This document shows positions 1-6,097 of a DNA stretch of 13,347 nt, in pieces; the first letter of the stretch is position 1; every line of letters starts with the position of its first letter. Position numbers and translations under genes: made by a program. The stretch comes from Elusimicrobiota bacterium (GTDB lineage: Bacteria; Elusimicrobiota; Elusimicrobia; UBA1565; UBA9628). The DNA is taken from contig JAGWMT010000064.1 in assembly GCA_028871595.1 (NCBI GenBank), forward strand, positions 1 to 13,347, in the 5' to 3' direction. The notes under the pieces are model-generated. The model made no database searches, was not told the DNA's origin, and saw only the letters and a list, made by a program, of their open reading frames with translations.

Positions 1-315
1 GATGTTCGCCTTGAGGGCCGCGGGATTCATGGAGACGAACACGTCGGGCGCGTCGCCGGGAGTCAGCACCTGGCGCGACGAGAACTGGATCTGGAAGCCG
101 GACACGCCGGCGGTCGTGCCCACGGGGGCGCGGATCTCGGCGGGATAGTCGGGGAAGGTGGACAGGTCGTTACCGGCGAAAGCGGTGGTGGTGGTGAACT
201 GCATTCCGGTCAACTGGATGCCGTCGCCGGAGTCGCCGGCGAAGCGGATGACCGCGGACTCGATCTCCTCGATCGGCAAGGCCGAAGGCTTGGGCTGGGT
301 GGAGGTATCGCTCAT
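1..315 (-). CDS. korA: 2-oxoacid:ferredoxin oxidoreductase alpha subunit (KorA type), N-terminal part
   Basis: Only the first 105 codons are in the window; the frame runs open off its left edge. The family makes acyl-CoA from 2-oxoacids such as 2-oxoglutarate, passing electrons to ferredoxin in the cytoplasm. The visible part is the gamma-like domain that is fused to the N-terminus of KorA-type alpha subunits. The motif [14 protein letters not shown] lies at residues 24-37, [11 protein letters not shown] at 54-64, [10 protein letters not shown] at 66-75 and the DVFVSMN strand at 91-97. All are typical of 2-oxoglutarate/2-oxoacid oxidoreductase alpha chains. The ATG at 315 is preceded by GGGAG (326-322) at 6 nt. 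Upstream are a good promoter and an FNR-type palindrome, fitting an oxygen-sensitive enzyme. The beta subunit (korB) would be expected beyond the window. Substrate specificity cannot be told from this fragment, so the symbol is by similarity. Confidence 0.9.
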   Translation of the reverse strand, partial: MSDTSTQPKPSALPIEEIESAVIRFAGDSGDGIQLTGMQFTTTTAFAGNDLSTFPDYPAEIRAPVGTTAGVSGFQIQFSSRQVLTPGDAPDVFVSMNPAALKANI

Positions 316-364
316 GGAGGGCTCCCGCAACGGTGACGGCGGCGTGACGCGCCGCTCTCCGCTT

Positions 365-394
365 ATTCTACTCCCGGACGCCGTCCGGATTCAA
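365..394 (-). promoter_or_regulatory. sigma70-like promoter of korA
   Basis: Reading the minus strand, TTGAAT (394-389) is followed after 18 nt by TAGAAT (370-365). Transcription would begin near 358-360, giving a leader of about 43 nt that contains the GGGAG site of korA. The spacer holds a perfect 6-3-6 inverted repeat, and an FNR-type box abuts the -35 element. Confidence 0.65.
374..388. repeat. 15-bp inverted repeat in the korA promoter spacer
   Basis: CCGGAC, GCC, GTCCGG form a perfect 6-bp-arm palindrome lying wholly between the -35 and -10 hexamers. A protein bound here would block polymerase, so it could be a repressor operator. It could also be a chance GC palindrome. Confidence 0.4.
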
Positions 395-408
395 TTGATT
401 TGGATCAA
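395..408. promoter_or_regulatory. FNR/CRP-family binding site (perfect TTGAT-N4-ATCAA palindrome)
   Basis: TTGAT (395-399), four bases, then ATCAA (404-408) is an exact match to the FNR/ANR consensus. Its centre lies about 41.5-43.5 nt upstream of the start point expected from the adjacent korA promoter, which is the usual position for a class II activator. FNR proteins sense oxygen through an Fe-S cluster and act in its absence. Control of an oxygen-labile ferredoxin oxidoreductase is therefore sensible. No regulator gene is in the window. Confidence 0.7.
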
Positions 409-448
409 CGAAACCGCAGACATCGGCCGCCGGCGCCAGTGACGATAA

Positions 449-880
449 TTACCGCGGGTCGGCGGGGACGATGGCGGCCGAGAGGAGTTCGGCCAGGCCG
501 CGGCGCTCGCCGGCCCGAACGGCCTCCGCGTCGGGCGGGGGCACCGGCGCGGCGACCATCGGGACGCGGACGGCGGCGGTGGAGGAGGCCGTCTCGAACC
601 CGGCGGCGGCCGTCAGGAAGGGCACGCGCCTCCAGGAAGGCATCAGGGCGGCGTACAGGCGCGTCCAGACCCGGGGGGTCCGAACGGCCGGCGCGGCGAC
701 CGCCGGCCGGTCCCCGCGTTCGGAGCGGGCGCGCGGCGGGGCGTCGCCGGCGTCGGGGCCGCGGTCATGGGCGGCGGAACGCGCCATGCCCACCAGGCTG
801 ACGTAGGCGCCCTCATCCGCGCGCGCGGACGTCGGAGCGACGGTCAGCAGCAGGGCGGCGACGGGAACGATCCATTTCAC
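449..880 (-). CDS. Small exported protein of unknown function
   Basis: This predicts a 143-residue protein that I do not recognise. Residues 1-22 form a convincing Sec signal peptide: MKW, a hydrophobic core IVPVAALLLTVAP, then a cleavage-like SARA before DEG. The mature part is rich in Ala, Pro and Arg. It has a low-complexity stretch (about 36-68), a short aromatic/basic segment VWTRLYAALMPSWRRVPF (71-88) and an Ala/Pro-rich tail, with no motif or cysteine pair. The GTG start at 880 lies six bases after TATAGT (892-887). A GGAGG is also present, but 12 nt away from the start. The gene stands alone between the FHA operon and korA. The signal peptide and promoter position favour a real gene, but the low complexity leaves doubt. 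Confidence 0.6.
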   Translation of the reverse strand: MKWIVPVAALLLTVAPTSARADEGAYVSLVGMARSAAHDRGPDAGDAPPRARSERGDRPAVAAPAVRTPRVWTRLYAALMPSWRRVPFLTAAAGFETASSTAAVRVPMVAAPVPPPDAEAVRAGERRGLAELLSAAIVPADPR

Positions 881-886
881 GCCGTC

Positions 887-892
887 ACTATA
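887..892 (-). promoter_or_regulatory. -10 element placing the transcription start at the GTG of the 449-880 gene
   Basis: TATAGT on the minus strand ends six bases before the GTG at 880, so transcription would start on or next to the start codon. No good -35 hexamer is visible 16-18 nt upstream. Confidence 0.45.
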
Positions 893-968
893 CCTCCGGC
901 GCGGGGCGGACAGGAGGGACCGACGGGGAACGGCGCGCCCGGCAAGAGGCCCGCCGGAATGGGGACCG

Positions 969-991
969 CGGGCCCTCTCCCAAGGGGCCCG
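969..991 (-). terminator. GC-rich hairpin downstream of the FHA gene (weak terminator candidate)
   Basis: CGGGCCC (969-975) and GGGCCCG (985-991) can pair as a 7-bp stem with a 9-nt loop, 12 nt after the FHA gene stop codon. No T-run follows on the minus strand, so an intrinsic terminator is uncertain. It may only protect the 3' end of the operon message. Confidence 0.3.
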
Positions 992-1003
992 GAAGACCCG
1001 GGG

Positions 1004-1735
1004 TTAGGCGCCCTCGCGGGTCTCGAACTGCATGGTCGTGGCGCCGCACTCGATCAAGTCTCCGTCCTTGAGCACCACGGAGCCGGCCACCTTCGCCCCG
1101 TTGACCACGGGGTAGCCGTCGGTGACGGCCACCAGCACGTACCCCTCGGGCTTGCGGTGAACGGACGCGGCCACCTCCGGGGCGGAGCCGAACAGGCCCG
1201 CGCCCTTGATGACGATCTGCACGCGGTCGGATTTGCCGATATAGGTGGACATCCCCTTCAACTCGTGCTCCGCGGGCCCGACGGCGCCCTTGAGCACGCG
1301 CAGCCAGGCGGTTTTCTCCTTTCCGTCCGGCTTGGAGAAGGACGCGGAAGCGGCCAGCATTTCGGCCTGCTTCTGCGGGGAGATCATCATCGTCGCGTCG
1401 GCGGCGGGCGGCGGCGGAGGAGGAGGCGGCGTCGCCGCCTCCTCGGGCGCGTCCTCGATGAAGACGAGAGCGTGCTTGGCCAGCCCGACGACGTCGTTGT
1501 GATGGAGGCCGGACTTCTTGATCCGCTTCTCGTTGACGAAGGTGCCGTTCGTGGACTCCAGGTCTTCGACGAAATAGGTCCCGCCTTGGACCGAGATGCG
1601 GCAGTGATGGCCGGAGATGGCCGGATTGTCGATGACGATGTCGTTGTCGGACTTGCGGCCGACGGTCAGGGAGTCCTTGTCGAAGGGAATCTCCTTGATC
1701 ACCGCCGCGTTGAACTTCAAGAGCATCTTCGGCAT
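1004..1735 (-). CDS. FHA-domain phosphothreonine reader protein
   Basis: A 243-residue cytoplasmic protein without signal peptide or membrane segment. The N-terminal FHA domain (about 4-93) has all the expected binding residues: GR at 26-27, NDI at 31-33, SGHH at 41-44 and STNGTFVN at 61-68. FHA domains bind phosphothreonine peptides. A run of eight prolines (103-110) leads to DATMMI (113-118), a Thr-x-x-Ile motif, then a second, degenerate FHA-like domain (about 145-238). That domain keeps YIGKSD, SVHRK and VVNG but lacks the canonical SxxH and STNGT residues. The ATG at 1735 has AAGGAG at 5 nt. The gene begins 16 nt after the PP2C stop, so it is the last gene of the kinase-phosphatase-FHA operon. 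It probably reads phosphorylation by the neighbouring kinase; its downstream partner is unknown. Confidence 0.92.
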   Translation of the reverse strand: MPKMLLKFNAAVIKEIPFDKDSLTVGRKSDNDIVIDNPAISGHHCRISVQGGTYFVEDLESTNGTFVNEKRIKKSGLHHNDVVGLAKHALVFIEDAPEEAATPPPPPPPPAADATMMISPQKQAEMLAASASFSKPDGKEKTAWLRVLKGAVGPAEHELKGMSTYIGKSDRVQIVIKGAGLFGSAPEVAASVHRKPEGYVLVAVTDGYPVVNGAKVAGSVVLKDGDLIECGATTMQFETREGA

Positions 1736-1751
1736 GAATTCTCCTTCGGCC

Positions 1752-2570
1752 TCAGCGCCCGAACAGGCGCGAGACGATCCCCTTGACCCCGGCGTCGCGG
1801 GAAGGCACCCGCGCGACCACGATCGTCACGTTGTCCACCCCGCCCGCGGCCCGCGAGCGCGCGATCAAATCGTCCACGATGGCCTGGGGCTCGCCCCCTT
1901 TGGCGATCACGGCCGCGACATCGGCGTCGGAGACCATCTTCGACAGCCCGTCGCTGGCCAGAAGAATCACGTCGCCCGGAAACAAGGGATGCTCGCCGAC
2001 GTCCACCTGGACGTCGCCTTCCGCGCCCAAGGCGCGCGTGAGGATGTTCTGCAGGTTGGAGCGCGCGGCCTCGTCGGCCGTGATCTGCCCGCGCTTCACC
2101 TGCTCGCCCACCAACGAGTGGTCCTCGGTGAGCTGGGTCAGCTCCCCCCGCCGCCACAGGTACAGGCGGCTGTCGCCGACGTGGGCGACGGTCAGGGATT
2201 TGCCGTCCACCAGCGCGGCGACCACGGTGGTCCCCATCCCGGCGTCCTTCGGGAACGCGCGGCCCTTCTCATAGATCATGGTGTTGGCGGTCTTGACGAA
2301 ATACTCCAGCTGACGCCCCCGCGGGGTCAAGCCCGGGGCGCCGCCCTCCGGAATCATCTGCTTGGCCCCCCCTGTCATCTTGCGCGCGAAATCCACGATG
2401 GTCTTGACCGCCAGATCGCTCGCGACCTCCCCGGAGTTGTGCCCGCCCATGCCGTCGGCGACCACCAGGAGCCCGAGGTCAGGCTCGACGGAGAAATTGT
2501 CCTCGTTGTTCTTGCGCACGCACCCGGGGTCCGTCGCGCCGGCCACGTCCACGGCGTCTTTGGTCCTCAT
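1752..2570 (-). CDS. PP2C-family Ser/Thr protein phosphatase
   Basis: A 272-residue soluble phosphatase that removes phosphate from Ser/Thr using two bound metal ions (Mn2+ or Mg2+). All PP2C signature blocks are present: ATDPGCVRKNNEDNF (12-26), VVADGMGGHNSGEVAS (36-51, metal ligands D39 and G40), MGTTVVAAL (112-120), VAHVGDSRLYLWR (128-140), LTEDHSLV (147-154), LLASDGLS (203-210, ligand D207) and GGVDNVTIVV (243-252, ligand D246). The length matches bacterial Stp/PrpC enzymes. Its ATG (2570-2568) overlaps the kinase stop codon as ATGA and has AGGAG at 5 nt, so translation is probably coupled to the kinase. The pairing implies that it reverses the kinase's autophosphorylation and substrate phosphorylation. 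Confidence 0.95.
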   Translation of the reverse strand: MRTKDAVDVAGATDPGCVRKNNEDNFSVEPDLGLLVVADGMGGHNSGEVASDLAVKTIVDFARKMTGGAKQMIPEGGAPGLTPRGRQLEYFVKTANTMIYEKGRAFPKDAGMGTTVVAALVDGKSLTVAHVGDSRLYLWRRGELTQLTEDHSLVGEQVKRGQITADEAARSNLQNILTRALGAEGDVQVDVGEHPLFPGDVILLASDGLSKMVSDADVAAVIAKGGEPQAIVDDLIARSRAAGGVDNVTIVVARVPSRDAGVKGIVSRLFGR

Positions 2571-5389
2571 GAAGGCTCCTGAGGGTTCGGCTTCAACCGC
2601 AAGGTCGCGTCCGGGCTCTGCGTGGGCTCGATGCGCATGGTCGCGTCGGCGTCCTCCGTCCGCTTCGGCGGAGGCGGCACGGCCGAAGCCGGCCCCACGC
2701 CGGAACGCTGGGGCAATTCGATCGCCGCATCCGGCAGATCGTTCAGGCCGGGAATCGTGATGTCCGGCCCGATGGACGCGGTCCGTTCCGCGGCGGGCTT
2801 CGGCTCGGGTATGGCCGCGGTGATCTCCACCTTCTTCTGGGGCGGGACCGGCGCCGGGGCCGCGGACGGCACGGGCGCGGCCCCGGAGAGCACGCCGCGG
2901 ATCGCGGCCGCCAGGTCGGCGCCGCGCGCGTAGCGCTCGTCGGGGTTCTTGGCCAAGCCCTTCTCGATCACGGCCTTGAGGGCCGGCGGAAGCTTGGGAT
3001 TGACCTCCAAAATGTCGGGCGTGGGATCGTTGGCGATCTGGAACAGCAAGGTGCCGATGCCCTCGCCGCCCTTGAACGGCTTCTCGCCGGCGACCAGCTC
3101 GTACAGCGCGACGGTCAGGGAGAACAGGTCCGAGCGCCCGTCCACCTTGCGCCCGGCGACCTGCTCCGGGCTCATGTAGGACGGGGTGCCCATCACGGTG
3201 CCGGTGGCCGTCTTCGAGGAGGCGGTGATGCGCGCGATGCCGAAGTCGGCCACGCGGATGGAGCCGTCCTTGAGCAGCATGATGTTGGCGGGCTTGATGT
3301 CGCGATGCACGATCCCTTGTTTATGGGCGTAATCAAGAGCGTCCGCCACGGTGGCCACGTACTCCAGCGCCTTGTCCACGGGGAGAAGGGTGTCCTTCGT
3401 CACGTGCTTGGTGAGGTCGGCGCCGTCGAGCAGCTCCATGGCGATGTACGCGACCTCGTTCTCCTCGCCCGCGTCGAAGATGCGCACGATGTTCGGGTGG
3501 TTGAGCGTGCCCGCGGACTCGGCCTCGCGGAAGAAGCGCTCCTTGACCTCCTTCAGCGAACCGCCGTCGGAGCCTTCTTCCAGCATCATGGTCTTGATGG
3601 CCACCATGCGGTTGATCTTGGGATCGCGGCCCAGGTACACGACGCCCATGGCCCCGCGGCCCAGCTCCTTCTCGATCTCGTAGCGGCCCAAGGTGGGCTT
3701 CGACGCGCCGCCGGCGAGCATCACCGTGCCTTCCTTCTTGGCCCCGACGCCGCCGAACACGGCGCCTTCGGAGGCTTCCTTCAGCTTCTTGCCGCGTTCC
3801 ACGACGTCCTTATATTTGGCGTCCTTGGCGGCGATGTGGTCGAACACGGCCGCGGCCTTCGAATATTGGCGCTTGCGCTCGAAGTCGAGGGCCAGGTTGT
3901 AGAGCGTGTCCTTCATGTTGTCGTCGAGCGGGCACAGGCGGAACTTCTCGAACGCCAGGTCCAGCATGCCCTGGCCCTGGAAGGAAAGGCCCAGCATCTT
4001 GTTGGTCTCGATGGCCGAGGCCTCGACCAGCTCCTTGCCCTTCTCGGTGACCAGGAAGCTCTTCGAGATCACGATCAGGTAGCCGCCCACCAGCAGGATC
4101 AGCGGGTAGCCCACCTTGATCCACTCGCCGGCGACGAAGAAGTAGGTGCCCGCGCCCAGGATCATCACGGCCAGCAGGACGCTGAGGACCAGGCCCCAGA
4201 ACGCGCGCAGGCGCGGGAGGATCAGCATGATGAACAGGCCCAGCGCGGCCATCACCCCCAGCTCGAAGCCCACGGCCCACGGCGGGCGGACCAGGAAGCG
4301 CTTCTGCAGGATGTTCTCGATGACGTGCGCGACGATCTCCACCGACGGGAAATCCCCCGCCACGGGCGTCACGTAGACGGTGCCCACTCCCAGCGCCGTG
4401 GGCCCGATCAGGACGATCTTGTCCTTGAAGAAGTCGGCCCCGACGGAGCCGTTGAGGACCGACGCGAAGGAGACGCGCTTGATGATGGAGGCCGCCGCGT
4501 TGGGCGGGCCCACGAAGGTGACCGCCATGGCGCTGTCCTCGTCCAACGGGACGCGCAGGCGTCCGGCCGTCACCTCGACGCCGGGCGTGAAGCGGACGTC
4601 CTGGGGCTTGGCGCCGACGTAGGCCATGGCCAGGCGCAGGGCGTACGACGGATAATACGCGCCGGCATAACTCATCATGGGGAAGTCGCGGCGGAAAACG
4701 CCGTCGCTCTCGGGGAAAAGGTTCGAGTGGCCCAGCCCCTCGGCGGCGCCGGCGAACGAGGGGAGGGGCCAGATCATCTTCTCCTGGACCAGCCCCGGGT
4801 CCGGGGCGCCCTTGGCGCGGACCGAGTCGCTGGACACCTCGGCGGGCGGCGGCACCAGGTCGCCGTGGGAATCGTTGGGCGCGAAGAACACGGGCATGAC
4901 CACGTTGCCGGCCTCGCGGATGGACTCCAACAGGCGGGAATCCGAATCCAGGGCGACGGTGGAGGACGCGAACTCCAAGTCGAACTCGGCGCCCTTCTTC
5001 TGGATGATCTTCTTCCCCGCCACCAGCTCGTTGTAGCGCTCCTCCAGCCGACGGACCTCGGCCAGGCCCGTGCTTTGTTCGGGCTCGGAGAACAGGATGT
5101 TGAGGCCGATGACCTTGGGGTGGGCCGCCGCGATCTTGTCCAAACCGGCCGCGATCTTATTGCGCGACCAGGGCCAGCGGCCGAGCTGGGAGATGGACTC
5201 CTCGTCGATGGCGACCAGGGCGATCTCGTCGGGCGACTTGAGGGTTTCGCGGAGCTTGGCGCGCAGGTCGTAGGCGCGGAACTCGACGCTCGCCATCAAG
5301 GGCCACTGGTTGAGGTAGCTCATCATGACCACGAGGGTCAAGACGAGGCCCGCTCCGGCGTCGATCAGAAGGCCCTTCTTATTCCTCAT
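2567..5389 (-). CDS. CHASE2-domain transmembrane Ser/Thr protein kinase
   Basis: A 940-residue sensor kinase. One membrane segment (about 9-25) leads to a periplasmic CHASE2 sensor (about 35-365, starting FRAYDLRAKLR and including VAIDEESISQLGRWPWSR), then three membrane segments (about 373-391, 398-418, 426-443). A helical TPR-like linker follows (about 461-540). The kinase domain (about 570-832) is intact: GRGAMG loop 577-582, VAIK lysine K599, REAE helix near E622, HRDIKPAN with D697, DFG at 715-717 and GTPSYMSPEQ at 734-743. The activation loop has threonines at 722, 727, 729, 731 and 735. The Pro/Ala-rich tail (about 835-940) carries Thr-x-x-Ile/Leu motifs at T857, T870, T917 and T929. 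The signal sensed is unknown. It is the first gene of the operon, with a strong promoter but no visible Shine-Dalgarno. Confidence 0.96.
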   Translation of the reverse strand: MRNKKGLLIDAGAGLVLTLVVMMSYLNQWPLMASVEFRAYDLRAKLRETLKSPDEIALVAIDEESISQLGRWPWSRNKIAAGLDKIAAAHPKVIGLNILFSEPEQSTGLAEVRRLEERYNELVAGKKIIQKKGAEFDLEFASSTVALDSDSRLLESIREAGNVVMPVFFAPNDSHGDLVPPPAEVSSDSVRAKGAPDPGLVQEKMIWPLPSFAGAAEGLGHSNLFPESDGVFRRDFPMMSYAGAYYPSYALRLAMAYVGAKPQDVRFTPGVEVTAGRLRVPLDEDSAMAVTFVGPPNAAASIIKRVSFASVLNGSVGADFFKDKIVLIGPTALGVGTVYVTPVAGDFPSVEIVAHVIENILQKRFLVRPPWAVGFELGVMAALGLFIMLILPRLRAFWGLVLSVLLAVMILGAGTYFFVAGEWIKVGYPLILLVGGYLIVISKSFLVTEKGKELVEASAIETNKMLGLSFQGQGMLDLAFEKFRLCPLDDNMKDTLYNLALDFERKRQYSKAAAVFDHIAAKDAKYKDVVERGKKLKEASEGAVFGGVGAKKEGTVMLAGGASKPTLGRYEIEKELGRGAMGVVYLGRDPKINRMVAIKTMMLEEGSDGGSLKEVKERFFREAESAGTLNHPNIVRIFDAGEENEVAYIAMELLDGADLTKHVTKDTLLPVDKALEYVATVADALDYAHKQGIVHRDIKPANIMLLKDGSIRVADFGIARITASSKTATGTVMGTPSYMSPEQVAGRKVDGRSDLFSLTVALYELVAGEKPFKGGEGIGTLLFQIANDPTPDILEVNPKLPPALKAVIEKGLAKNPDERYARGADLAAAIRGVLSGAAPVPSAAPAPVPPQKKVEITAAIPEPKPAAERTASIGPDITIPGLNDLPDAAIELPQRSGVGPASAVPPPPKRTEDADATMRIEPTQSPDATLRLKPNPQEPS

Positions 5390-5405
5390 TATGTGTGTCG
5401 CGCAT
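5379..5405 (-). other. Short upstream ORF overlapping the kinase start
   Basis: On the minus strand an ATG at 5405 opens an eight-codon frame (MRDTHNEE) that ends with TAA at 5381-5379, ten bases inside the kinase gene in another frame. Neither this ATG nor the kinase ATG has a Shine-Dalgarno. Terminating ribosomes could reach the kinase start. It may equally be chance. Confidence 0.25.
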
Positions 5406-5429
5406 TGTCGGATTCGTCAATTCGCGGTC

Positions 5430-5458
5430 AGTGTAGCGGACGGCCCACGGCCTGTCAA
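5430..5458 (-). promoter_or_regulatory. Strong sigma70-like promoter of the kinase-phosphatase-FHA operon
   Basis: On the minus strand the consensus TTGACA (5458-5453) is followed after exactly 17 nt by TACACT (5435-5430). The start point would lie near 5423, giving a leader of about 33 nt. This is the best -35/-10 match upstream of any protein gene here. Just upstream, CCCCGC (5459-5464 on plus) can pair with GCGGGG (5486-5491) around a long loop, which might mark the end of the bioY transcript. Confidence 0.75.
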
Positions 5459-5505
5459 CCCCGCTTCGGTCGCGGGCCGGGCGCGGCGGGGACGGCGATG
5501 AAACG

Positions 5506-6096
5506 CTAGTAGCGGCGGCGTTTTCCGATCAGCTTCCAGCCGAACGGAAGCAGGCCCGCGGAGGCGGCGGCCTTGATCAGGTCGCCCGGAACGAAGGGCC
5601 ACAGTCCGGCGCCCAGGAGGGCGCGCGCCGGAACGAAGCGGGCCAGACCGATCAGGCCCAGGGCGAAGATGGGCAGGCTGCCGGCCAGCATGACGGCGAA
5701 GGCGCGCAGCGGGGTGCGGTCCCAGCCGCGCTCGGCCAGAAGGCCGGCCGCGAAGGCGCCCAACGGGAATCCCACCAGGTAGCCGCCGGTGGGCCCCAGC
5801 AGATGCACGAACCCGGCCGCGCCGCCGGAGAACACCGGCAGTCCGGCCGCGCCTTCCAGGAGATACAGGGCCACGGCCGCGGCGCCGCGCCGGGAGCCCA
5901 GGAGGGCGCCGGCGTACAGGACGCCCAAGGTCCCGCCGGAGATGGGCACGGGGGTGAAGGGCAGGTGGAACTCGATCTGGGCGCAGACGGCCACGAACAG
6001 GCTGGCCACGACGACGGCCAGGCCGTCGGCGAGCGCGCCCTCCGGCAGGAAGGCGTCGGCCATCACGGACGACGGGGCGGCGGCGAGGGTCTTCAT
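5506..6096 (-). CDS. bioY: BioY biotin transporter substrate-binding (S) component
   Basis: A 196-residue integral membrane protein that captures biotin for uptake, alone or with the ECF energising module. Family signatures are FTPVPISGGTLGVLYAGALLGSRRGAAAVALYLLEGAAGLPVF (47-89), GGAAGFVHLLGPTGGYLVGF (91-110) and the late PGDLIKA motif (170-176), spread over about six hydrophobic segments. The segment PISGGTLGV replaces the more usual PITLQTLGV-like wording. I chose the ATG at 6096 because AAGGAG lies 10 nt upstream. The ATG at 6105 would leave only 1 nt and overlap the histidine kinase. The start falls one base after the kinase stop at 6098, so the two are cotranscribed. No ECF ATPase or BioN gene is nearby, so it would use a shared module or act alone. 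No biotin-operator-like site is seen. Confidence 0.92.
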   Translation of the reverse strand: MKTLAAAPSSVMADAFLPEGALADGLAVVVASLFVAVCAQIEFHLPFTPVPISGGTLGVLYAGALLGSRRGAAAVALYLLEGAAGLPVFSGGAAGFVHLLGPTGGYLVGFPLGAFAAGLLAERGWDRTPLRAFAVMLAGSLPIFALGLIGLARFVPARALLGAGLWPFVPGDLIKAAASAGLLPFGWKLIGKRRRY

Positions 6097-6097
6097 A

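Noticed and set aside
400..1786. Plus-strand frames opposite the small exported protein and the FHA gene
   Set aside because: They are Arg/Gly-rich shadows. The minus-strand frames have a signal peptide and FHA motifs respectively.
5459..5491. Hairpin CCCCGC...GCGGGG as an intrinsic terminator for bioY
   Set aside because: The loop is over 20 nt and there is no T-run; the following sequence is the kinase -35 element. At most a weak candidate.
3305..5509. 734-codon plus-strand open frame
   Set aside because: It is the antisense of the CHASE2 kinase; its composition (Gly, Asp, His, Val rich) is what high third-position G+C gives on the opposite strand.
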